Source: Catenibacillus scindens (GTDB lineage: Bacteria; Bacillota; Clostridia; Lachnospirales; Lachnospiraceae). From it: 64,000 bases of DNA. Position 1 is the first letter of the stretch; each line of letters begins with the position of its first letter. Position numbers and translations under genes: made by a program. Under the pieces are notes generated by a model, which searched no databases, was not told the DNA's origin, and saw nothing but the letters and a program-made list of their open reading frames with translations. Of the stretch, positions 55,274 to 62,293 are shown piece after piece. The DNA lies in assembly GCF_014202115.1 (NCBI RefSeq), contig NZ_JACHFW010000012.1:47971-111970 (forward strand), given 5' to 3'.

Positions 55274-56239
55274 ATGGAATACGCAAAAATCAACGGACTT
55301 GAGAAAAAAGTAAGCCGGTTTTTCATGGGAACACTTGGTATGTTTCCTTCTGATAAAGAAAAACATTTTGCAACATTAGACGCAGCTTATGACTTAGGTA
55401 TTACAGCTATTGATACAGCAAGAGCTTATGATTCTGAACCTACTGTCGGCGAGTGGATCAAAACCCGCGGTATCCGGGAGAACATCGTCCTCCTTTCTAA
55501 AGGTGCTCATCCCACAGATTACCGTGAAAGAGTAACCCCTTATGACATTGATTCTGATCTTTTTGAAACCCTTGCAGAGCTTCAGACAGACTATCTTGAT
55601 ATTTATCTTCTTCACAGAGATAACACAGCACTTCCTGTAGGTCCGATTGTTGAGAAATTAAACGAGCATCAGGCAGCGGGAAGAATCAAAATTTTCGGTG
55701 GTTCCAACTGGACACATCAGCGTCTTGACGAAGCTAATGAGTATGCATATGCTCATAATCTTACACCAATGACAGTATCTTCACCAAACTTCTGCTTAGC
55801 TGAGCAGGTTCAGAATCCGTTTGCTCCTGGCTGCGTCACCATTTCAGGTAATGCAAATAAAGAAGCTCAGGAATGGTATACAAAGAATCAGATGCCGGTA
55901 CTTGCTTATTCTTCATTGGCAAGAGGCTTTTTCTCCGGAAGAGTAACAAGAGAGATGTTTGCAAATCATCCGGATGATATTGATATGTTCTGCCGTATCG
56001 GATACTGCTGCGAAGAGAACTTTGTAAGACTGGATCGCTGCAAAGAGATCGCTGAAGAAAAAGGCTGCACAGTTCCGCAGGTAGCTATGGCTTATGTTCT
56101 TGACAGCCCGCTGAATACATTCCCGGTAATCGGCGCAGCAAACCGGGCCGAGATGGAATCTTCCTTTGGCGCTTTAGACGTTAAACTGACTCCTCAGGAA
56201 GTTCTCTATCTTGAACTGAAATCTGATACAAGAAAATAA
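55274..56239 (+). CDS. Aldo/keto reductase
   Basis: A 321-residue NADPH-dependent reductase. The catalytic tetrad is visible: Asp and Tyr in DTARAYDSE, Lys in LLSKGAHP and His in YLLHRDN. The NADPH-binding end includes PVIGAANRAEME. It probably reduces a keto-sugar or aldehyde generated by the preceding genes. It follows the VOC gene after 45 bases and is the last gene before a terminator. Confidence 0.9.
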   Translation: MEYAKINGLEKKVSRFFMGTLGMFPSDKEKHFATLDAAYDLGITAIDTARAYDSEPTVGEWIKTRGIRENIVLLSKGAHPTDYRERVTPYDIDSDLFETLAELQTDYLDIYLLHRDNTALPVGPIVEKLNEHQAAGRIKIFGGSNWTHQRLDEANEYAYAHNLTPMTVSSPNFCLAEQVQNPFAPGCVTISGNANKEAQEWYTKNQMPVLAYSSLARGFFSGRVTREMFANHPDDIDMFCRIGYCCEENFVRLDRCKEIAEEKGCTVPQVAMAYVLDSPLNTFPVIGAANRAEMESSFGALDVKLTPQEVLYLELKSDTRK

Positions 56240-56310
56240 TACAAATCTTTTTGGAAAACAAAAAGGAATGTGTTAATATAGTATTTAGCAGTCCTTTTCG
56301 GCCCTTATTG

Positions 56311-56338
56311 ACAGGTGCCTGCATATGCAGGCACCTGT
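56311..56338 (+). terminator. Perfect palindromic terminator
   Basis: ACAGGTGCCTGCAT (56311-56324) and ATGCAGGCACCTGT (56325-56338) are perfect inverted arms, followed by TTTAAAAAA. It ends the operon starting at 52705. Confidence 0.9.
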
Positions 56339-56351
56339 TTAAAAAATAGTA

Positions 56352-56385
56352 CAGGTTGGCCTATGGCTGATGGCTAAACTGCTAC
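56352..56385. repeat. Degenerate member of the palindromic repeat family
   Basis: TACAGGTTGGCC and GGCTAAACTGCTAC (56372-56385) resemble the arms of the copies at 22347 and 45315, again followed by AAAAA. Confidence 0.5.
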
Positions 56386-56415
56386 AAAAATATTGAAAGG
56401 TAACGGTAGAGAGCT

Positions 56416-57609
56416 ATGAGAGTTGCTAATACTATGGAAATACGTTTGCAAAACGCATTGAATATTATTGACGATCTCGGATGCAGTCCAGGGATCACAA
56501 ATACGGAAATCGCCCATAACAGAGGATTAAGTATTCCTACAATATCTAACATCGTAAATATTCTGAGAAACAGCAGCATTGTCATGACCGCCGGTACGGG
56601 TGAATCTTCCGGAGGGCGACGTCCTGTCCGGTTATCCTTAAATCCCCAGTATCAGTATTCCATAGGTGTGAGCATCGCCAGGCATACAGTATATCTTTTA
56701 CTCATTGATTTTAGTGGTGAGATCTATGAAAAAGAGCGTCATTATATCCAATTTGAAGATAATGACGATTACTGGCATAAAATTCGTGAATTGATCACTA
56801 AAATGCAGGAGAAAGTATCCGCGCCATGCGGCATAGGAATTGCCCTTCCCGGATTTGTCAACGAAGATCAGACATTTGCTCTGGGAACACATACCCTGGG
56901 AACGTCTTCCATGGATTTGGAGCATATCCATGAAATCCTGGGTGACGATGTATCTATTGATGACTCCTGCCGTCTGGCCGCCATGGCCCAGATGTTCGGA
57001 AAGGCTTATGTGGAAGATAATTTCTTTGTCCTTTTAAGCCGCCGGGTCAGCGGAATACTCATTTATGACCGGAGTATCTTCAAATTTAAAGGTTCCAGTG
57101 TGGATGTGGGATCCATGCTTATTGATCCTTCACAAAAAACCGCAGTGCGGGGAGTGCCGGGCAGTTTTTACGAGCTGTGTTCGGCCAGCCGGATCGTGGA
57201 TTTTTTCAGAGCCAACGGTATGACTGCCGGATATGATGATTTTTTTGAAGAGATTAATAAGGGCAATAAGGAATTTGCCGGGATATGGGATATGTATTTG
57301 AGAAATCTGTCTATTGCGGTGTACAATCTTTATGCTGTTTTTAAAGTGAGTATTGTCATTGGCGGGGAAATGGCTAAGTATATTCAGCCCTACACCCGGA
57401 TCGTTGATGATTACGTCAGCGCTCTGTCGGGAAGCGCTATACAGGACATCCACTTAAAATGCAGTATTTACGGGGAATATGATGATGCTTACGGCGCGGC
57501 TCTTGAAGCCAGGTCTCTGTTTTTAAATGAAAAGCTTCCTGAAATCTTAAAGAGCGCGACAGCCGCGGCGCCGGCCCAGACCAGAGGAAAGGGCAGACGG
57601 GCAAAGTAA
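56416..57609 (+). CDS. ROK family transcriptional regulator
   Basis: A 397-residue ROK repressor. The N-terminal winged helix (NTEIAHNRGLSIPTISNIVN) is followed by the ROK kinase-like domain with GIALPGFVNEDQTF. The region that in many ROK proteins contains the zinc motif CxCGxxGCxE reads SSVDVGSMLIDPSQKTAV here, so no zinc site is present. It is likely to respond to a sugar and to control the island's promoters. It lies between two operons on the same strand. Confidence 0.88.
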   Translation: MRVANTMEIRLQNALNIIDDLGCSPGITNTEIAHNRGLSIPTISNIVNILRNSSIVMTAGTGESSGGRRPVRLSLNPQYQYSIGVSIARHTVYLLLIDFSGEIYEKERHYIQFEDNDDYWHKIRELITKMQEKVSAPCGIGIALPGFVNEDQTFALGTHTLGTSSMDLEHIHEILGDDVSIDDSCRLAAMAQMFGKAYVEDNFFVLLSRRVSGILIYDRSIFKFKGSSVDVGSMLIDPSQKTAVRGVPGSFYELCSASRIVDFFRANGMTAGYDDFFEEINKGNKEFAGIWDMYLRNLSIAVYNLYAVFKVSIVIGGEMAKYIQPYTRIVDDYVSALSGSAIQDIHLKCSIYGEYDDAYGAALEARSLFLNEKLPEILKSATAAAPAQTRGKGRRAK

Positions 57610-57660
57610 GAAATGAGATCGGACGTTGGGTGAAACGTATATAAAGCGAGGAGAAGAAAT

Positions 57661-58944
57661 ATGGTACATGGAAATTTGGGAAAATACTCCAGAAGTGTGT
57701 CAATCATAGGCATAGGGGCAACACCGTTTTGCTGTATTGACGATGATCCAGAGATGCAGGGATTAACCGAAGGCGAATTTTTCGGGCATGCCGCGCTGAT
57801 GGCTATGGCTGATGCCGGGCTGGAGCCAAGAGACGTAGATTATTTCTATCACGGTTCGGCAAATCCAAAATTCTTTAACTTTGCCGCAACTCCCAATATG
57901 CAGGTGGCTGAGTGGTTTGGTATGAGAGGAAAAGGTTCCATTCATCATTCCGAGGCATGCTGTACAGGCTATGTTGGCCTGGAAGAAGCTGTGATGGATG
58001 TTGCCAGCGGCGCTCATGATATTGTATTATCCGGCTGTGTGGAAATGGCCTGTGGTCTTCCGGTACAGGGCAAGCCGGCCCATATCCGCCGGACGATTAC
58101 CACAGATGACGTTATACCGGATTTGGAAGCTATTATGGACCGGGCCTACACCCGTGCCCTTGGCGGCGGACATATCGGACAGGACGATTGGATCGACCTG
58201 TATAAAAATACTTATGGACTGACAGACGAGCAGGTGGACGAGGTGTTAAATACCATGTCCTACCACGGAAGAAGAGCTGCGGCTCTCAATCCTCTGGCCA
58301 TGCTGCGCACACCTTTTGAGGAAGTTGCCAAACAGTACGGCTTTGATGATCCTATGGAATATCTCCGTTCACCCTTTAATCCTAAGACAACGCAATACCT
58401 CCGCGTGACAGGCAACGCGCCTTCCGCCGATGGCGCTGCGTGCGTGATTGTCTGCCCTACAGAGATGGCTCACAAGTTTTCTAAAAAACCTGTTGAAGTT
58501 TTAGGTATCGGCGCTTCCTGTCTGGAACTTATGCGCCCCCACAATGAGATGGAGATCACAAAGGAAGCGGCCCGTCAGGTTTACGCCGCGACAGGTCTGA
58601 CGCCGGAGGATATCGACCTGCTTCTTGTCAACGACTTTGTTCTTCCGTCTCAGCTTCTTGCCGCCGAGGAAGTCGGTTATCTCCCCAGAGGCGAGGGTTG
58701 GAAATGGGTATTAGAGGGACGTACAGCATTTGACGGCGACCGCCCGATCAATCCCCATGGCGGACGTACATCCTACGGACACGCCTACGGTGCGTCAGGT
58801 ATGGCTGACGTGTATGAAGCTGTGTTGCAGCTTCGCGGTGAGGCCGGTCCAAGACAGGTGAAAAAGCAACCTAAGACAGCGATGCTCCGCGGATTTGGTG
58901 GCGGACAGAACTGTCGTATTCCTATTCTTCGCGCATTGGATTAG
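57661..58944 (+). CDS. Thiolase family protein (SCP2/thiolase-like)
   Basis: A 427-residue thiolase-fold protein. The nucleophile is likely Cys100 in SEACCTGYVGLEEA. The His motif NPHGGRTSYGHAYGASG near residue 360 is intact. The usual third motif CxGGG is GFGGGQN, without the Cys, as in SCP2-type and DUF35-dependent thiolases. The next gene encodes its expected zinc-ribbon partner. Known DUF35-linked thiolases carry out retro-aldol or Claisen reactions on CoA or ACP thioesters. Here, among sugar genes, a carbon-carbon cleavage or formation on a keto-acyl intermediate is the likely role; this is inference. The ATG follows GCGAGGAG. Confidence 0.85.
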   Translation: MVHGNLGKYSRSVSIIGIGATPFCCIDDDPEMQGLTEGEFFGHAALMAMADAGLEPRDVDYFYHGSANPKFFNFAATPNMQVAEWFGMRGKGSIHHSEACCTGYVGLEEAVMDVASGAHDIVLSGCVEMACGLPVQGKPAHIRRTITTDDVIPDLEAIMDRAYTRALGGGHIGQDDWIDLYKNTYGLTDEQVDEVLNTMSYHGRRAAALNPLAMLRTPFEEVAKQYGFDDPMEYLRSPFNPKTTQYLRVTGNAPSADGAACVIVCPTEMAHKFSKKPVEVLGIGASCLELMRPHNEMEITKEAARQVYAATGLTPEDIDLLLVNDFVLPSQLLAAEEVGYLPRGEGWKWVLEGRTAFDGDRPINPHGGRTSYGHAYGASGMADVYEAVLQLRGEAGPRQVKKQPKTAMLRGFGGGQNCRIPILRALD

Positions 58945-58957
58945 GGAGGGGCAAGAC

Positions 58958-59374
58958 ATGAAGATAGAAAAAATTGTAAAACCGTTTTATGATGGATTAG
59001 CTGAACATAAACTTTTAGGCCGCAAGTGCAAAGAGTGCGGCGCTATTGAATATCCGCCCAGATATGCCTGCAATACATGCGGTTATCATGAGACGGAGTG
59101 GGTGGAACTTTCCGGTAAAGGCGTGCTTCACAGCATTATCCTGCCCTCCACATTAAACGCGGACCCATGGAATGCCAGCCTTGGCGATTACGCCTATGGC
59201 CTTGTGGAGCTGGAAGAAGGCCCTATGTTTAACTGTACAGTATTTGGCATTAACAAGCGGAGCGCTAAGAAGTTAAGACCTCTTCTGCCTCTGCCGGTAC
59301 ATCCTCTTTTTGCAGATAAAGACGGCGTTACCGTTGTATTTTTTGAGATTGATAAAGTGGAGGGAATCAAATGA
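58958..59374 (+). CDS. DUF35 OB-fold zinc-ribbon protein, thiolase partner
   Basis: A 138-residue protein with an N-terminal helix, a four-cysteine zinc ribbon (CKECG and CNTCG, residues about 25-44) and a C-terminal OB-fold. These proteins bind acyl-CoA or ACP thioesters and form obligate complexes with thiolases. The ATG at 58958 follows GGGAGGGG, 13 bases after the thiolase stop. Its stop overlaps the next start (ATGA), so translation is coupled. Confidence 0.9.
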   Translation: MKIEKIVKPFYDGLAEHKLLGRKCKECGAIEYPPRYACNTCGYHETEWVELSGKGVLHSIILPSTLNADPWNASLGDYAYGLVELEEGPMFNCTVFGINKRSAKKLRPLLPLPVHPLFADKDGVTVVFFEIDKVEGIK

Positions 59375-59514
59375 CCAGAGATGAAGTCCTTGAAGTGATC
59401 ATTGAATGTGTATCTCAGATTGAAAATGAGGCGGATGTGCTGATCTCTCTCGGAGATATTGGCAAATATCCAACCATCGGCGAACTTACAGACTTCGTTA
59501 TGGAAAATATGTAA
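59371..59514 (+). CDS. 47-residue acyl-carrier-protein-like peptide
   Basis: A short frame that overlaps the DUF35 gene by the four bases ATGA, which argues for real translation. The first helix (MTRDEVLEVIIECVSQ) looks like helix 1 of an acyl carrier protein, and the end (PTIGELTDFVMENM) looks like ACP helix 4. The middle with the DSL motif that carries phosphopantetheine is absent. It is either a mini-protein that imitates an ACP or the remains of one after an internal deletion. A terminator follows. Confidence 0.6.
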   Translation: MTRDEVLEVIIECVSQIENEADVLISLGDIGKYPTIGELTDFVMENM

Positions 59515-59573
59515 TAACTGTTTTGTCATCAGAGATGGCGCGGCCGGGATGGATAATCCGCCGTTTCAGTAAG

Positions 59574-59618
59574 AACCTGCCCTTTCCGGTATCCTTTGGA
59601 TTTCGGAAAGGGCAGGTT
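59574..59618 (+). terminator. Terminator after the thiolase-DUF35 operon
   Basis: AACCTGCCCTTTCCG (59574-59588) and CGGAAAGGGCAGGTT (59604-59618) are perfect 15-base arms followed by TTTTTA. Confidence 0.92.
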
Positions 59619-59701
59619 TTTATGTCGCAGAAAATGCCGGCGGATCGGCCCGCCTTTGGCGGAAATACTGCACAATCGGTTAGTTTGGCATAGGGCGGTG
59701 C

Positions 59702-59738
59702 AGGAAACGTCATAATAAAGATTATTATGACATTTCCT
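59702..59738. promoter_or_regulatory. Long dyad, possible operator
   Basis: Two 17-base arms (59702-59718 and 59722-59738) with one mismatch, built around GTCATAATAA/TTATTATGAC. It is 224 bases before the next gene. The remainder of 59515-59962 is unremarkable; TTGACA at 59837-59842 has only poorly spaced -10 candidates. Confidence 0.6.
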
Positions 59739-59962
59739 ATACATTCCTATACATATTGCCACAAAACTCAGGGGGGCATTGTTAAATCTTTATCCAACTC
59801 TTATAAAAATACTTTGTTAAAATGATATAATAAGTATTGACAATAAACAAATCACGTATTATCCTATAAGTAAAGTAACGTCCGCGCAGGGCGCGGCAAA
59901 AATACATATGGAAGTTGAACAAGACAGGCTTTCATATGCCATTGATAGTAAGGAGGATACAT

Positions 59963-60961
59963 ATGGGCAGATTAGTAACATTAATGTCCTGCCAGTGGGC
60001 GGACATGGAGATGGAAGAACTTTTTAGCAAAGCGAAAGCCATGGGCTATGACGGTATCGAGCTGGCATGCTGGGGCAACCACCTGGATCCGAAACGTGCA
60101 GCAGAGGATGACGCTTATGTGGCGGAAGTCAAAGCGCTTCTGGCAAAATATGACCTTCAGTGCGTGGCGTTATGCTCTCACATTATCGGACAGTGTGTGG
60201 GAGACTATAACGATCCAAGACTGAATAACTTCGCGCCGCCAAGCCTTGCCGACCAGCCGGACGCGATCCGGGCCTGGGCCATCGAGACGATGAAATACTG
60301 CGCCATCGCGGCAAAGAAGATGGGCTGCTATGTGGTGACAGGTTTTACCGGATCACCGATCTGGAAATACCTTTACAGCTTCCCCCAGACCACAGAAGAG
60401 ATGATCGAGGCCGGTTACCAGGAGATCTATGACCTGTGGGCGCCGATCCTTGACGTGTTCAAAGAGAACGGCATCAAGTTCGCCCTGGAAGTCCATCCGG
60501 GAGAGATCGCCTTTGACTACTACTCCACGAAACGTCTCCTTGAGAAATTCAAAGACCGTCCGGAGTTTGGGTTAAACTTTGATCCGAGCCACCTGATCTG
60601 GCAGGGGATGAAACCGGAACTGTTCTTACAGGACTTCATCGACCGTGTATACCACGTCCATATGAAAGACGCGGCGGTGACCTTAGACGGCCGCAGCGGC
60701 CTGTTAGGCTCCCATATTGATTTCGGCGATCTGAGAAGGGGCTGGAACTTCCGTTCCCTTGGCCATGGGGATGTAAACTTTGAGGACATCATCCGTGTGC
60801 TGAACGCCTACGATTACCAGGGTCCGCTGTCTGTAGAATGGGAAGATTCGGGAATGGAGAGAGAGTACGGGGCGAAAGAAGCCTGCGCGTTTGTGAAGAA
60901 AGTTGATTTTGCGCCATCGGATGTGAAGTTTGACAGCGCGATCTCCAACAGCGGGAATTAA
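59963..60961 (+). CDS. Sugar isomerase/epimerase, TIM barrel
   Basis: A 332-residue TIM-barrel with all four metal ligands: Glu in ALEVHPGEI, Asp and His in FDPSHLIWQG, His in YHVHMKDA and Glu in SVEWEDSG. It belongs to the large AP endonuclease 2 family of sugar isomerases and is often paired with Gfo/Idh oxidoreductases, as here, where one follows after 21 bases. Third codon positions are notably richer in G and C than in the neighbours. I use the ATG at 59963 with AAGGAGG upstream; an earlier in-frame start has no ribosome site. Confidence 0.88.
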   Translation: MGRLVTLMSCQWADMEMEELFSKAKAMGYDGIELACWGNHLDPKRAAEDDAYVAEVKALLAKYDLQCVALCSHIIGQCVGDYNDPRLNNFAPPSLADQPDAIRAWAIETMKYCAIAAKKMGCYVVTGFTGSPIWKYLYSFPQTTEEMIEAGYQEIYDLWAPILDVFKENGIKFALEVHPGEIAFDYYSTKRLLEKFKDRPEFGLNFDPSHLIWQGMKPELFLQDFIDRVYHVHMKDAAVTLDGRSGLLGSHIDFGDLRRGWNFRSLGHGDVNFEDIIRVLNAYDYQGPLSVEWEDSGMEREYGAKEACAFVKKVDFAPSDVKFDSAISNSGN

Positions 60962-60982
60962 AAAAAGGGGGAAAAGAAAACC

Positions 60983-62131
60983 ATGAGAAAGACATTAAGA
61001 TACGGAATGGTCGGCGGAGACTTAAACGCGTTCATCGGCGGGGTACACCGGATTGCGGTGAACTTTGACGGAAGAGCCCAGTTAGTGGCGGGCTGCTTTA
61101 ACCCGGATATGGCGGCCAACAAAGAGTGCGGCCAGTTCTACCGCCTGGATGAGGATCGGATCTACGCAGATTATAAAGAGATGGCCCAGAAGGAGAGCGA
61201 GAGAGAAGACGGTATCGACTTCGTGTCCATCGTAACGCCGAACTTCCTCCACTACCAGGTAGCGAAGGAGTTCTTAAACCACGGCATCAACGTGCTTTGC
61301 GAAAAGCCGTTAAGCTTTGAGGTTGGGGAAGCTGAGGAGTTAAAGGCCCTGGCCGAAGAGAAAGGGCTGTACTTTGCGGTAAACTATTCGTATTCCGGCA
61401 ACAACATGGTGAAAGAAGCCAGAGAGCTGGTAAAACAGGGCGTGATCGGGGACGTGATCAACGTGAACGCAGAATACCTTCAGGAATACCTTGTGGATGA
61501 TATCGGCAAAGGGGACCAGAAGATGGTGAAGCTGTCCTCCTGGAGAAAAGACCCGAAGGTTGCGGGGATCTCCAACTGTGTGGGAGATATCGGAACCCAT
61601 ATCGAGCATACGGTATCCTATATCACCGGCCTGAAGCTGAAGAAAGTGGCGGCAGTGCTGGACAACTACGGCCAGCCGCTGGATTTAAACGCGAACATCC
61701 TTGTAGAGTTTGACAATGGAGCCCACGGCGTGTACTCGTCCTCCCAGGTGTGTGTAGGTCATATGAACGGCCTTGTGGTGCGGATCTTCGGAACCGAGGG
61801 AGCGATTGAGTGGGTACAGGAGAACCCCAACGTGCTGAGTGTGACATTAAAGGGACAGCCGACCCAGATCTATAACAGAGGCATGGGATATGTGAGCGAG
61901 CGTTCCAAAGAGATGAACCGCCTGCCATCGGGCCATCCGGAAGGGCTGTACGAAGCCTTTGCCAACATCTATAAGTGCTATATCAGCACGATCTTAAAGA
62001 AAGTGAACGGAGAGGAACCGGCAGAAGGGGATCTGGACTTCCCGACAGTGGACGATGGAATTGCGGGAGTGAAGTTTATCCATGCGTGTGTCGAGAGCAG
62101 CAAGAACAACGCCGTATGGGTTGAAATTTAA
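60983..62131 (+). CDS. Gfo/Idh/MocA family oxidoreductase
   Basis: A 382-residue NAD(P)-dependent sugar oxidoreductase. The Rossmann opening is YGMVGGDLNAFIGGVH, the catalytic lysine lies in CEKPLSFEVGEAEEL, and the second domain has VGDIGTHIEHTVSYITG. It is longer than the copy at 26779 and not a close paralogue. It probably oxidises or reduces a sugar together with the isomerase before it. AAGGGGGG precedes the ATG. The same G+C-rich third-position pattern as the isomerase gene suggests a shared origin or high expression. Confidence 0.9.
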   Translation: MRKTLRYGMVGGDLNAFIGGVHRIAVNFDGRAQLVAGCFNPDMAANKECGQFYRLDEDRIYADYKEMAQKESEREDGIDFVSIVTPNFLHYQVAKEFLNHGINVLCEKPLSFEVGEAEELKALAEEKGLYFAVNYSYSGNNMVKEARELVKQGVIGDVINVNAEYLQEYLVDDIGKGDQKMVKLSSWRKDPKVAGISNCVGDIGTHIEHTVSYITGLKLKKVAAVLDNYGQPLDLNANILVEFDNGAHGVYSSSQVCVGHMNGLVVRIFGTEGAIEWVQENPNVLSVTLKGQPTQIYNRGMGYVSERSKEMNRLPSGHPEGLYEAFANIYKCYISTILKKVNGEEPAEGDLDFPTVDDGIAGVKFIHACVESSKNNAVWVEI

Positions 62132-62241
62132 GGGTTTATAGTTAATAGAGGGAGTTACGCGGCACAAAGAGTTTGGCTTGCGTGACTCTCTGTCAAAGTC
62201 AATGACTCCGCAGCAAGCTGGCGGGGCCTGGAACTAGTTAG

Positions 62242-62257
62242 CGCAGCGAAAGCTGCG
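62242..62257 (+). other. GNRA-type hairpin in the leader of the binding-protein gene
   Basis: CGCAGC (62242-62247) and GCTGCG (62252-62257) enclose a GAAA tetraloop. It lies 36 bases before the start at 62294 and may stabilise or attenuate the mRNA. Confidence 0.5.
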
Positions 62258-62293
62258 TAAATAAAGGTATTTTTGGTATGGAGGAATAATAAA

